The notes beneath the pieces are model-generated. The model had not been told where the DNA came from and did not search any database. It saw only the letters and a list, made by a program, of their open reading frames with translations. A stretch of DNA of 64,000 nucleotides from Limnochordales bacterium (lineage in GTDB: Bacteria > Bacillota > Limnochordia > Limnochordales > DUMU01), in contig JADBKP010000005.1 in assembly GCA_014896315.1 (NCBI GenBank), positions 186,001-250,000 on the forward strand, in the 5' to 3' direction. The translations under genes and the position numbers were made by a program. Positions 39,061-48,150 of the stretch are shown here, in pieces (position 1 is the first letter of the stretch; each line of letters starts with the position of its first letter).

Positions 39061-40752
39061 ATGGGGACGGGAGAGATTCTGGGGCCCGAAACGGCCGGCG
39101 GGCGGGCGGTGACCCGCAATCCCTGGATCTGGATGATAACAGGCCTTGTATTTGCCTTCGCCGGCGCCATGCTGTTGTCGTGGGTGGTGCATAACCTGGA
39201 TCCGGGTCAGGAAATGAGCCGGCCGGGTGCTCGGATCGCTGTCACTGGCGGGGAGGAAAGCCCTGCCGCATCCAGCCTCGGGCTGACGCTACCCTCCATA
39301 TACTCTTTGCGTTACCCCCTGCAGCCTGACCCGGCGTCCGGGAAGGCGTACCGAATTCCCTGGGCGTCTGTGCCGCCTGTTTCTGCAGGCTTGCCGCTAC
39401 CGGCGGTGGGAAGCTTTTATCGTCCCTGGCTGCGTCCGGTTCTACCGCCGGTGTATCTCTCGCCGCGCCTTGGAGCAGGCCGAGTTCTGGATTATGAACT
39501 GCAACCGGTCGGAATGAAGTTGATGCTGCCACCACGTCTGCGCACGCCGCTTCTTGCCGGTGTGGAGGCGCTCAACCTGGCTCTTGGTCTTACTCCGGCG
39601 AGCGACACGGAAGGAGACGAGAGTAGGGCGCCTAAGGAAATCCCAGGCGGGTCCGGTCATGAAGATGAACCGGCAGCCGGGGTTCGGAACGTAGAGAAGG
39701 CAGGATCCGGTAACAGGTGGGTCATGCCCCGTCCGGCGGTGGTGCCTGTTTTCGGTATTGTGCGTCCGGCCAAAGAGTACTCGCCTATACCTCCAAATCA
39801 GGTTCGGGGAGTCCATGCCAGTAGTAATCAGGCAGGCTCACCGCGGATGGACTCCATTGTGGATATCGTGTCCAGAGTGGGGCTGAACGCCATAGTAGTA
39901 GAGATCAAGGATGAGTACGGGCGGCTTGCATACCAGAGCCAGGTGCCACTGGCGCGGGAGATCGGCGCGGGGACCAACCGGATTCCTGATGTCCGGGCCT
40001 TCCTTTCTGACCTCCACGACCGTGGGTTCTACGTCATTGCCCGCATGGTCACCTTCCAGGACGGAGTGCTGGCCACTGCCCGACCACACCTCGCCATCAA
40101 AAACCGGACTGGAGGGTTGTGGCGCAACCGTCAAAACCTGGCCTGGGTCGATCCGGGGCGGGCAGAAGTCTGGCAGTATCAGGTGGACATCGCTGAAGAA
40201 GCGCTTCAGCTCGGGTTCGATGAGGTGCAGTTCGACTATGTCCGCTTCCCGACCGATGGTGACGTGAGCAACATGCGTTCGGTTGTGCCGGAAGATCGTC
40301 GGGTGGCAGCCATCGGGGGCTTCCTCGCTTACGCCCGACAGCGGCTGGCTCCCTATGGTAGGCCCATTTCGGCTGATGTGTTCGGGTTCGTGGCCACAGC
40401 CCAGGATGACCTCGGTATCGGGCAGCGGCTCGAGGAAGTGGCCGCGTCGGTCGACTTCGTATCGCCAATGGTATACCCCTCGCACTATCCCAAAGGCTCA
40501 TACGGCATTGAGGACCCTGACGCTGAGCCTTACGCGGTGATCCGCCATGCGATGGAGGTAGCGGTGGGGCGGATCGGAGCGGAGAAACTCCGGCCCTGGT
40601 TGCAAAGCTTCAGCCTGCGCCACACCTACGGACCGGACGAGATTGCCGCCCAGATTCGTGCCGTCTCCGAGTCTGGCATCGGCAGCTGGCTCTTCTGGAA
40701 TGCGAGCGGCCGTTACGACTTGCTGGAAGCCGGAATACCGAGAACATGGTAA
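39061..40752 (+). CDS. DUF4015 putative glycoside hydrolase, membrane-anchored
   Basis: 563 residues from ATG 39061 (AGGGGAA upstream); earlier in-frame starts (38926, 38980) lack ribosome sites. One N-terminal helix (WMITGLVFAFAGAMLLSWVV) suggests an outward-facing anchored protein; a Pro-rich spacer of about 200 residues leads to the DUF4015 barrel: VRGVHASSNQAGS, NAIVVEIKDEYGRLAYQS, GFYVIARMVTFQD, DEVQFDYVRFPTDG, ISADVFGFVA, DFVSPMVYPSHYPKGSY and GSWLFWNASGRYD. The Asp/Glu at strand ends fit a TIM-barrel hydrolase. Substrate unknown. The next gene, a phosphodiester glycosidase, starts 28 bases later. Confidence 0.85.
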   Translation: MGTGEILGPETAGGRAVTRNPWIWMITGLVFAFAGAMLLSWVVHNLDPGQEMSRPGARIAVTGGEESPAASSLGLTLPSIYSLRYPLQPDPASGKAYRIPWASVPPVSAGLPLPAVGSFYRPWLRPVLPPVYLSPRLGAGRVLDYELQPVGMKLMLPPRLRTPLLAGVEALNLALGLTPASDTEGDESRAPKEIPGGSGHEDEPAAGVRNVEKAGSGNRWVMPRPAVVPVFGIVRPAKEYSPIPPNQVRGVHASSNQAGSPRMDSIVDIVSRVGLNAIVVEIKDEYGRLAYQSQVPLAREIGAGTNRIPDVRAFLSDLHDRGFYVIARMVTFQDGVLATARPHLAIKNRTGGLWRNRQNLAWVDPGRAEVWQYQVDIAEEALQLGFDEVQFDYVRFPTDGDVSNMRSVVPEDRRVAAIGGFLAYARQRLAPYGRPISADVFGFVATAQDDLGIGQRLEEVAASVDFVSPMVYPSHYPKGSYGIEDPDAEPYAVIRHAMEVAVGRIGAEKLRPWLQSFSLRHTYGPDEIAAQIRAVSESGIGSWLFWNASGRYDLLEAGIPRTW

Positions 40753-40780
40753 TGCTCCTACATACGGAGGTGTCGATGTA

Positions 40781-43477
40781 ATGAGCTGGGTTCGTTCGTT
40801 TTTCTCCCTTTGCTTCTACCCTGCGGCCTGGGGGCGAGTTCGGAAACATCTCTACGTTGCTTTTCTGGTCGCCCTCACAGCCGCAGTGTTAGCGGCGAGT
40901 TCCGTCATTCCCGGTGCCGGCCTGGCTGCGAGTGACACCACCGACCTGTGGCCGGCACGACCGGTCCAGCAGTTTGCCGGCTGGCAGTTGTCCGAATCGT
41001 GGGTGATTCCGGTCGCTCCCGGCGTGACCCATGTTGAAGAAAGGTTTGTGAACAAGACGGGTGGTCGGCTGGTTGTGCATCGGCTGCAGGTCAACCTGGA
41101 GGAGCCGACCGTTCGGATCAGGCTTTCATTGCCGCGGGGCGAAGTGCTCCCCCTCGAGACAGTGAGCAGCCGGGCGCGGCGGGAGAGCACTCCGGAGGCG
41201 CCCGTGGTGGCCGCCATCAATGGCGATTTCTACACCGTAACCCCTCCCTTTGCGGGCCTTCCCATCGGGTTTGCCGTACGCCAGGGTGAGTTGGTAAACA
41301 CGGGTGTTGGTGGATGGCGAGCGGTGGGCTTCTGGGCCGATGGCCGCGTTGATATCGATAGCCTGGGCATGCTGGGTTACGTGGAGATCTTCGACGAAGG
41401 AGATGAGGAGGAAGAAAGCAGGATCAGGCTCTCGCTTGACAGTGTCAATCGTCCCCGGGGTGCGAGCGGACTGGCCCTCTTCACCCGGACCTACGGGCCG
41501 GGAACACTGGCAGATCCAAACGGCCTGGATGTGGTGGTGAAGGCTGATAATCTGCCGCTGCGTCCGGGAGTTCCTCTTACCGGGACAATAGTAGCGGTGA
41601 TCCCGGATCAGCGTAACACCAGCATTCCGGCGGACGGTTTTGTCCTGTCGGCTGCCGGATACAGCCGCAGCCAGCTGGAAGCAGTGGCAGCGGTGGGCAA
41701 GCGGGTTAAGGTCACCGTTCACCTGGTAGGATTGGAGTCGCGCAAATCCTGGGACGATGTGTCGGAGATCGTGGGAGGCAGTCCCCGGCTCGTAGTGGAC
41801 GGCGAGGTTTCCAGTGAGCGCCACAGCAGCCTTCCCTGGAACAATCGCGAACCGCGCACTGCCGTTGGCTTTCGGGGCAAGACGGTCTTCTTCGTTACCT
41901 GGGACGGTCGCCAACCGGGGTGGAGTGTTGGCGCAACCATGCAAGAGCAGGCCGAGTATTTCCTGGCACTGGGAGCTGAAGAGGCGCTGAATCTCGATGG
42001 TGGCGGTTCGACGACGTTCGTAGTTCGCCAGCCGGGGACGTCGCTGGCAACGGTGGTCAACCGCCCCTCCGACGGCTGGGAGCGCTCCACCTCCAACTCG
42101 CTACAGGTCGTAAGCCTGGCCCAGAGCGATGGTACTCTGGCGCAGCTCCTTGTCATGCCGCAAGAAGCAAGGGTGATGCCGGGGGCGGTAGTGCAGTTTG
42201 AGACTATTCCCCTGGATGCAGCCGGGCGCAAGGCAGGTGTGGAGGGGCCGATCGAGTGGGAAGTGCGGCCGGCGGAGGCCGGGCGGGTTGACGGTGATGG
42301 CACTTTTGTCGCCGGTCAGACCGATGCCCTGGTCGTTGCCCGGGCCCGGGCGGTGGCAGACAAGGTGGTTGAGGTGGTTGAGGGACAGGCACAGGTGACG
42401 GTGGTTCAGACACCGGTTCGCCTTGAGCTTTTGCCGTCGTCGATTTCCGTGGACCCCGGGTGGGAGGTCGAGCTCAACCTCGTCGCCTATGACGAGTTCG
42501 GGCGGCGGGTTTATGTACCATCCGACCAGCTGGAATGGCAGGTTGAGGGTGACGCCGGGCGCTTTGATCCCCATACGCGGACCTTCGTGGCGGACGACAC
42601 GAACGGGGTCAGCACCGTGCGCGTGAAGCTGGGGGAGTCAGAGGCCAGCGCCACCATTTCTGTCGGCCAACCTCCCTTTTTAATTGAAGACTTTGAGGAT
42701 GTAAGTGATCTGAGAGCCGAAAGTGCCCGGGCCAACCTGGTGAGGGTAGGGCAGGGGAGACAACCGAGTGATCCGGTCAGGTTCGGAACGGGGTCCGGCC
42801 GGTTGGAGTACGACTTTACCGGACAGCCCAGCACCTCCGGAGCTTATATGGTGTTGCGCACACCGCGGGAGCTGCCGGGCTACCCGCGGCGGATAGGTGT
42901 CTGGGTTTACGGCGACGGACAGGGACATTGGCTGCGGGCACAGCTGCGCGACGGCTCCGGAGCCTTCTTCTGGATCGACCTGACGACTGCCAACCCGGGT
43001 GTGAACTGGACGGGTTGGCGGTACGTAGAGGCGGAGATTCCGTCCGGTAAGCCACTGCCTCTCAAGTTTGAGGCGCTCCGCCTGATGGAGACCAAGCCAG
43101 AGCTGAAGAACCGGGGCGTAGTCTACTTCGATAACCTGCGGGCCATCTACTCCGACACAGCTGAAGATCTTGAGGGTCCCCGTGTAGAGTTGATACAGCC
43201 GCAGAACCTGGCCAGTTCGGCACAGCCGGCTACTTTGGCCTTCCGCCTTGTGATCACAGACGACGGCGAGCCGGCTGCCGGAGTGGATTGGCAGAGCCTT
43301 AAGGTGTTGCTGGATGGGCGGGAGATCGTTCCCGGCTTCGATCCCGACAGCGGCATAGTCACCTTCCAGGTCGTCGAGCCGCTGGCGGCTGGCGCGCACG
43401 AGCTCGTGGTGCTGGTACAGGACCGGGCCGGCAATCCGCCGGAGGAAGCGACCCGCTGGAGCTTCGTGGTGGAGTAG
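40781..43477 (+). CDS. secreted phosphodiester glycosidase (NAGPA family), multidomain
   Basis: 898 residues; GGAGG ten bases before ATG 40781. Signal peptide about residues 1-45. Domains: NAGPA/DUF2233 catalytic part (about 60-440: AAINGDFYT, PRTAVGF, EEALNLDGGGSTTFVVR), two Ig-like bacterial repeats (about 450-620), a galactose-binding-like domain of CIA30 type (about 630-790: IEDFEDVSDL, RRIGVWVYGDG, NRGVVYFDNL) and a final Ig-like domain (VELIQPQNLASS to end). NAGPA enzymes uncover sugars from phosphodiester-linked glycans, such as wall teichoic-like polymers. Related proteins act on surface glycans, but the substrate here is open. A strong terminator follows. Confidence 0.87.
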   Translation: MSWVRSFFSLCFYPAAWGRVRKHLYVAFLVALTAAVLAASSVIPGAGLAASDTTDLWPARPVQQFAGWQLSESWVIPVAPGVTHVEERFVNKTGGRLVVHRLQVNLEEPTVRIRLSLPRGEVLPLETVSSRARRESTPEAPVVAAINGDFYTVTPPFAGLPIGFAVRQGELVNTGVGGWRAVGFWADGRVDIDSLGMLGYVEIFDEGDEEEESRIRLSLDSVNRPRGASGLALFTRTYGPGTLADPNGLDVVVKADNLPLRPGVPLTGTIVAVIPDQRNTSIPADGFVLSAAGYSRSQLEAVAAVGKRVKVTVHLVGLESRKSWDDVSEIVGGSPRLVVDGEVSSERHSSLPWNNREPRTAVGFRGKTVFFVTWDGRQPGWSVGATMQEQAEYFLALGAEEALNLDGGGSTTFVVRQPGTSLATVVNRPSDGWERSTSNSLQVVSLAQSDGTLAQLLVMPQEARVMPGAVVQFETIPLDAAGRKAGVEGPIEWEVRPAEAGRVDGDGTFVAGQTDALVVARARAVADKVVEVVEGQAQVTVVQTPVRLELLPSSISVDPGWEVELNLVAYDEFGRRVYVPSDQLEWQVEGDAGRFDPHTRTFVADDTNGVSTVRVKLGESEASATISVGQPPFLIEDFEDVSDLRAESARANLVRVGQGRQPSDPVRFGTGSGRLEYDFTGQPSTSGAYMVLRTPRELPGYPRRIGVWVYGDGQGHWLRAQLRDGSGAFFWIDLTTANPGVNWTGWRYVEAEIPSGKPLPLKFEALRLMETKPELKNRGVVYFDNLRAIYSDTAEDLEGPRVELIQPQNLASSAQPATLAFRLVITDDGEPAAGVDWQSLKVLLDGREIVPGFDPDSGIVTFQVVEPLAAGAHELVVLVQDRAGNPPEEATRWSFVVE

Positions 43478-43516
43478 CTCCGATCCTGCGCAAAGTCCGG
43501 CCAGGGGCAAAAGGCT

Positions 43517-43549
43517 GGCCCAGCACCAGGACTTGCCCGGTGCTGGGCC
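43517..43549 (+). terminator. intrinsic terminator between convergent genes
   Basis: Perfect 11-base inverted repeat GGCCCAGCACC (43517-43527) / GGTGCTGGGCC (43539-43549) with an 11-base loop, followed on the plus strand by CCCCTTTCATTTCC. It lies 40 bases after the phosphodiester glycosidase stop and can also end transcription of the convergent subtilase gene, though no T-run is seen on that side. Confidence 0.8.
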
Positions 43550-43638
43550 CCCTTTCATTTCCTCCCACCGCGTTGGGCCGGCGGCAACCAAGGGGGCGCA
43601 TGGTGACGCCCCGCTTCGTCTACGGTAGGCCCATCTCG

Positions 43639-45747
43639 TCAGCGGGAGGCAGAAGCCGCCCCGTCCTCGATAGCTTTCTTCAGCCCGCTCCACAGTACCT
43701 CTACCTGGTTGAGCGACTCTGCGGACACCTGGGCCAGCGGTGTGGACGAGAAGATACCTGCGTACAGCGGGAAGCTGTATGACTTGCCGGGGCTGAATTG
43801 CTGCGGCGTCTGGCTGTTGGGGTACTTGGCGATATAATCACCGTCATTGAGATAGCCATCCCGGTTAACGTCCAGCCAGGCAAAGACAAATCCCGAGCCG
43901 GGTCTGACCGAGTTGAGCGAATAGCTCCAGCCTGCGGACCCTAGCGCCGGATGGACAGCATGGCTTAACGGATTACCGGTCTCATCCACCACGCCGATCC
44001 AGGTATAACCGGGATCGGTATTTGTGACTGCAAGGTACGGATTGATCAGTCCATAACCTGTTTGCGGGTCGAACCCGGCTTGATTTCCTATATCCTCAGC
44101 CGTGCGCTCCAGGATTCTCTCGATCTCCCCGGCTGGAATCCCCGCCGCCCGCATCAAGGCCGCCACTCCGGCCACGATAGGTGCGGCCATGGAGGTGCCG
44201 CTGGCGGCCGCGGGCAGGTCGTCGCTGCCTGTGCGGTGATCGTAGTTGGTCGAGTATACCTCTACTCCCGGAGCAGCTATGTCCACTGCGCTGCCCCAAT
44301 TGGAGAAGGAAGCCCAGCTCTTGCTCGCGTCGGTGGCGGCAACGGCAATCACCGGGTCGTAGTTAGCCGGCCACAAGACCTCCGTGGGCTCGCCTGCCTC
44401 GTGATTACCGGCGGCAGCTACGACCACTGCGCCGTTTTGCAAAGCCTCGTTGATCGCCTCCCGGACGATAGGCGGGGTTTCTCCCGGTCCCCCCAGCGAG
44501 AGGTTGAGCACGTCCGCGCGATAGGGTCCCGGGGCGGTGGCCAGCCGTATGCCGTCGGCCACGTCTTCGGCGGTTCCGCCATCGAGCCCCAAGACACGGA
44601 TGGGAACGACCATTGCTCGCCAGGCCGTACCGGCCACTTGCCGGGCATTGTTGGTCTCGGCACCTACGAGCCCGGCCACCATTGTGCCGTGGCTGATCCC
44701 GGTACCGTCTCCAGGATCGGTCGGATCGTTGTCTTCATCTACGACGTCCCAGCCGGAAAGCAGATTGTTGCGAAGATCCCTGTGCTCGCGGAAGACGCCG
44801 GTGTCGAGAACGGCCACCCGCATGAGCCGGGCGTCGTTTTGGACTCCCCAGGTCTGGGGCATGCCGATCAGCTCATACTGGTACTGATCAGGGTAGTAGG
44901 GATCGTTTGGAATCCTGGTCGGGTAGATCATTGGGTAGGCGTAGCGCGCCGGTTCGGCACTTATCACCTTGCCCGTAGTCAGCAAGCGGGCGGCGAAGAT
45001 CTCGGCCGGCATTCCGTGTGGGACCTCCACGTTTACGACGCGGTGACCTAAAGCTTCCAGGCGCGGATATAGCCGGTACCTCACGTTTGCACCGACCTGG
45101 GCAAGAAGCTCGCGGATGGCCTGGTCGATGGCCTGCGCACGGAAAACGTCGGTAAGACCTGGTAGAGAAGATCCCGCCGGCAGGTGAACGGTTACATGAC
45201 GGATGCGCGGCAGGATGGGTGCCTTGAAAGTAGGCCTTACGGGTGCGGGCTGGGTTGTCGCCCGGGCTCCGGCAGCTTTTTGGGCGGCCGTACTCCAGGC
45301 GGCGTTATCGACGTAGATGATATTGCCGGAAACGTGCACGGAACCACCCTGCCCCGCCGGGTATAGCGTAAAGTCTTGCCGGAGGTTCTGCCCGGCAGAA
45401 ACCTGCAAGAGCATCTCCTCCGCATTGAAACCCGCGGCGGTAGCGCGTACGTATACCTGCCCGTTGCCGACGGGTATCCCGGTGAGGACGTAGCGGCCAT
45501 CCGCGCCAGTCGTGGCGATCCGGCCGGCGGCGGTCACCTGCGCGCCGGGGATCACCAGGCCCGTGCTTGCACTCAACACGTATCCGTTTAACGAAAAGGC
45601 ACCCGGACTGCTCCCGCCGCCCCCACCGCAACCGGCAACGGTGACCGAAAGTACGGTCACCAGCGCCGCCAGCTGCCACCAGCGTAAAGATCGTCGGAGA
45701 GAGCGGGAAGAGAAGCGGGAAGAGGAGTCAGCGCTGGGATTCCGCAT
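43639..45747 (-). CDS. S8 (subtilisin-like) serine peptidase, lipoprotein
   Basis: 702 residues; GAAGGAGG directly upstream of ATG 45747. The N-terminus is basic, then hydrophobic, and ends VTVAGCGGGGG, a lipobox with Cys about residue 40. A carboxypeptidase-regulatory-like beta domain follows (FSLNGYVLSASTGLVIPGA). The S8 domain has the full triad: Asp in VAVLDTGVFREH, His in SHGTMVAGLVG, Ser in SGTSMAAPIVAGV, plus AAAGNHE with the oxyanion Asn. The C-terminal 120 residues resemble a beta-sandwich with acidic DVNRDGYLNDGDY, possibly a calcium-binding loop. Likely a surface-attached protease for nutrition or processing. It may be read together with sodA upstream. Confidence 0.93.
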   Translation of the reverse strand: MRNPSADSSSRFSSRSLRRSLRWWQLAALVTVLSVTVAGCGGGGGSSPGAFSLNGYVLSASTGLVIPGAQVTAAGRIATTGADGRYVLTGIPVGNGQVYVRATAAGFNAEEMLLQVSAGQNLRQDFTLYPAGQGGSVHVSGNIIYVDNAAWSTAAQKAAGARATTQPAPVRPTFKAPILPRIRHVTVHLPAGSSLPGLTDVFRAQAIDQAIRELLAQVGANVRYRLYPRLEALGHRVVNVEVPHGMPAEIFAARLLTTGKVISAEPARYAYPMIYPTRIPNDPYYPDQYQYELIGMPQTWGVQNDARLMRVAVLDTGVFREHRDLRNNLLSGWDVVDEDNDPTDPGDGTGISHGTMVAGLVGAETNNARQVAGTAWRAMVVPIRVLGLDGGTAEDVADGIRLATAPGPYRADVLNLSLGGPGETPPIVREAINEALQNGAVVVAAAGNHEAGEPTEVLWPANYDPVIAVAATDASKSWASFSNWGSAVDIAAPGVEVYSTNYDHRTGSDDLPAAASGTSMAAPIVAGVAALMRAAGIPAGEIERILERTAEDIGNQAGFDPQTGYGLINPYLAVTNTDPGYTWIGVVDETGNPLSHAVHPALGSAGWSYSLNSVRPGSGFVFAWLDVNRDGYLNDGDYIAKYPNSQTPQQFSPGKSYSFPLYAGIFSSTPLAQVSAESLNQVEVLWSGLKKAIEDGAASASR

Positions 45748-45834
45748 GAGCGACCTCCTTCGGTGGTTCCTGTTTCTACTGCCGGAACCAGGGACGCCAG
45801 GGTCAACGACCCGTGGTCATCGTAACATATGAGA

Positions 45835-45881
45835 CGCCCCTGGCGGGTATCCGTTCAGGACGGGATTCCCAACCAGGGGCG
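45835..45881. repeat. inverted repeat between sodA and the subtilase gene
   Basis: CGCCCCTGG (45835-45843) and CCAGGGGCG (45873-45881), a perfect 9-base repeat around 29 bases that contain a smaller GGGATTCCC palindrome. On the minus strand it lies 68 bases after the sodA stop and 87 before the peptidase start. No T-run follows, so a terminator, attenuator or stability element are all possible. Confidence 0.45.
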
Positions 45882-45948
45882 CGGAGGGGAAGCGTGATGT
45901 GATCGGCTGGATGACCGGGTGGGTTAACCCGGCGCTGCAGCTCGAGGG

Positions 45949-46545
45949 TTACTTCTTTGCCTGGGCGAAGCGCCGTGCCACCTCCGGCCAGTTGACTACA
46001 TTCCACCAATTGTTGACGTACTCCGCCCGGCGGTTCTGATACTTGAGATAGTAGGCGTGCTCCCAGACGTCGAGCACCAGCAGAGGAACAACTCCCCATT
46101 CCGTCAAGTTCTGGTGCTTCTCGGCCTGCAGGATGATGAGCTTGTTCGCGTTCGGCTCCCAGGCCAGAATTGCCCAACCGGATCCTTCCACTGCTACCGC
46201 CGCAGCGGTGAAGTGCTTCTGAAAGGCGTCGAAGCTGCCAAAATCCCTTTCGATCTGAGCAAGCAATTCACCCGACGGCCTGCCGCCCTGGTTGGGCCCC
46301 ATAATGGTCCAAAAGATGCTATGGAGCAGATGTCCGCTGCCGTTGAACGCAGCCTCGCGGGACCAGTGCTTCACCAGTGCGAAATCACCCTTGGCCCGCG
46401 CTTCTGCGAGAGCGGCTTCGGCTTTGTTCAGACCATCGACATATGCCTTGTGGTGTACGTCATGGTGAAGCCGCATCGTCTGTTCATCGATATAAGGCTC
46501 CAGGGCGTTATACGGATACGGAAGAGGTGGAAGCTCGTACGGCAT
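45949..46545 (-). CDS. sodA: superoxide dismutase, Fe/Mn family
   Basis: 198 residues. Metal ligands fit the family: His in MRLHHDVHHKAYVDGLN, His in GSGHLLHSIFW, Asp and His in LDVWEHAYYLKYQNR. The second-sphere segment reads QAEKHQN, as in archaeal and some thermophile enzymes, where typical Mn enzymes have ANQD; the metal preference cannot be decided. AAGGAGG is nine bases before the ATG. It sits alone behind its own promoter (46667-46693) and upstream of the peptidase gene. Confidence 0.96.
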   Translation of the reverse strand: MPYELPPLPYPYNALEPYIDEQTMRLHHDVHHKAYVDGLNKAEAALAEARAKGDFALVKHWSREAAFNGSGHLLHSIFWTIMGPNQGGRPSGELLAQIERDFGSFDAFQKHFTAAAVAVEGSGWAILAWEPNANKLIILQAEKHQNLTEWGVVPLLVLDVWEHAYYLKYQNRRAEYVNNWWNVVNWPEVARRFAQAKK

Positions 46546-46666
46546 CTCCCATGGCCTCCTTGTAAAGTCTTCTCGGGTTGCTGTGATTTAATATGCTGTC
46601 GCTCTCCATCGGGTACTAAGCCGCGGCACTCACGACAGCCCTGGCCACGGCAACCTTCGCAGCTTG

Positions 46667-46693
46667 ATTATAGCATAGATTATCATTAAGCAA
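46667..46693 (-). promoter_or_regulatory. sodA promoter (extended -10)
   Basis: On the minus strand TTGCTT (46688-46693), a 15-base spacer and TATAAT (46667-46672) preceded by TGC, an extended -10 that tolerates a short spacer. It predicts a 5' leader of about 115 bases before sodA. On the plus strand GATTAT occurs twice 13 bases apart, resembling the A/T-rich boxes of Fur/PerR regulators, but without clear symmetry. Confidence 0.55.
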
Positions 46694-46728
46694 CTACCAA
46701 AATCACCGCCACCCTGAGAGGAGTATCC

Positions 46729-47994
46729 GTGTTGTTCTTCCGAGGCCAGGGTACTATCATGATTGGGGTTGCAAAGGAGCTGACAGGAGTGGCGCAACTA
46801 GCCGTGCGGGGTGGCCAGCCCCGGGTCTCACGCCCGCTGCCCGCCTGGCCGGTGGCGGGGGAGGCAGAACGCCGCCTCTTGCTGCAGGTCTTAGAGAGCG
46901 GTATCTGGGGGCTGGGCGGGGCATTGATCCCCAAATTCGAGGAACGGTTTGCCAGCTATCAGCATACCCGCTTTGCGGTTTTGGCCGCCAACGGCACCGT
47001 GACGCTAGAGATGGCACTGCGGGCGCTTAGCATTGGCCCGGGCGATGAGGTCATCGTCCCGGCATACACTTTCATCGCTACCGCGGCGGTCATCTTTCAG
47101 GTTGGTGCTATTCCGGTAGTGGTCGATATCGATCCGCGTGATTGCAACATCGATCCGGTAAAGGTTGAGGCAGCCATAAGCGAGCGGACGCGGGCGATCA
47201 TCGCCGTGCATGTGGGCGGAGGCCCGGCGGATCTTGACCGGCTGACGCAGCTCTCCTCCCGCTACGGTGTGGCACTGATCGAGGATGCCGCCCAGGCCCA
47301 CGGAGCGGAATGGCGCGGCCGGCGGGTGGGAAGTTTCGGCGTCTGCGGTTCATTCTCGTTTCAATCCAGCAAGAACCTGACTTGTGGCGAAGGCGGTGCC
47401 CTCGTAACTAACGACGAAAGCATTGCTGACTTTTGCCGGGCACTGCGCAACGCCGGGCGCTGGACAGGGAGAACGCCCCGGCGCCGCGTGCTTGGAACAG
47501 ACTACCGCCTGACGGAATTCCAGGCGGCGCTGTTGCTGGCCGGGTTGGACAGGCTGGATGAGCAGACGAATCGCCGCAACCAGAACGCTCTCTACCTTGC
47601 ATCTTTGTTGCAACAGATGCCGGACTCGCCGTTCATTCCGGCCTTGCGGGATGAACGGGTCACACGCCATGCCTATCACCTGTTTCTTATCCGGCTGCCG
47701 GAAGAGAGATGGCAGCTGCCGCTCGAGAGAGTGGTCGAGGCCTTACAGGCAGAAGGCGTACCGGCACGCCGTGGCTATCAGGCTCTCTATCAAGATCCTC
47801 TCTGGATCGGTTCGGATGGAGAGGGCTTGACCTGGAGGCTGGGGCCCGGAGGAGCACCGGAGGCAGAGCGAGCCGCCCGGGAGGTGATCTGGTTGCCGCA
47901 GCGTCTTTTCCTGGGCGATTCGGCACTGATGGAGGAGATCTGGGCCGCCCTGGAGAAGGTCTGGCGCTACAGGGACGAACTGCGGGGCTGGTAG
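46729..47994 (+). CDS. DegT/DnrJ/EryC1-type sugar aminotransferase
   Basis: 421-residue PLP enzyme that transaminates nucleotide keto-sugars or related compounds. Motifs: IWGLGGALIPKFEERFASY, AANGTVTLEMALRAL, EVIVPAYTFIATA, DIDPRDCNIDP, IEDAAQAHGAEW, the PLP lysine in SFQSSKNLTCGEGG and TDYRLTEFQAALL. GTG 46729 has AGAGGAG six bases upstream; an ATG at 46759 is the alternative. No nucleotide-sugar genes are nearby, so it may act in spore-coat or surface glycan modification, or in a pathway encoded elsewhere. It stands alone, 90 bases or so from the next structured leader. Confidence 0.9.
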   Translation: MLFFRGQGTIMIGVAKELTGVAQLAVRGGQPRVSRPLPAWPVAGEAERRLLLQVLESGIWGLGGALIPKFEERFASYQHTRFAVLAANGTVTLEMALRALSIGPGDEVIVPAYTFIATAAVIFQVGAIPVVVDIDPRDCNIDPVKVEAAISERTRAIIAVHVGGGPADLDRLTQLSSRYGVALIEDAAQAHGAEWRGRRVGSFGVCGSFSFQSSKNLTCGEGGALVTNDESIADFCRALRNAGRWTGRTPRRRVLGTDYRLTEFQAALLLAGLDRLDEQTNRRNQNALYLASLLQQMPDSPFIPALRDERVTRHAYHLFLIRLPEERWQLPLERVVEALQAEGVPARRGYQALYQDPLWIGSDGEGLTWRLGPGGAPEAERAAREVIWLPQRLFLGDSALMEEIWAALEKVWRYRDELRGW

Positions 47995-48030
47995 GCCGAG
48001 TACCCGGTCCCTGCTAAGGCGCATGACGAT

Positions 48031-48073
48031 GCACGAGCAAGAGAGCTTTCGCCGGGGAGACGCCGGTACGTGC
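48031..48073 (+). other. candidate structured leader RNA
   Basis: GCACG (48031-48035) pairs with CGTGC (48069-48073) and encloses AGC...GCT and CCGG...CCGG stems, giving a three-way-junction-like fold. It lies upstream of the alpha/alpha-barrel gene. It matches no riboswitch I know, and may be chance in GC-rich sequence. Confidence 0.25.
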
Positions 48074-48082
48074 GGCACCCAG

Positions 48083-48110
48083 AAAGGAAGGAAGGAAGGG
48101 AGGAAGGAAG
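48083..48110 (+). repeat. GGAA purine microsatellite
   Basis: Tandem GGAA/GGGA units (about seven) in an all-purine tract on the plus strand, 41 bases before the GTG start of the following gene. Each unit resembles a Shine-Dalgarno core. Repeat number may vary between strains. Confidence 0.75.
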
Positions 48111-48150
48111 CTACCCCTCCGCGTTCTTTCCAGCGAAGGGAGGTAAGACC

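Noticed and set aside
39901-40501. Minus-strand frames opposite the DUF4015 gene
   Set aside because: Antisense shadows of a gene with clear domain motifs.
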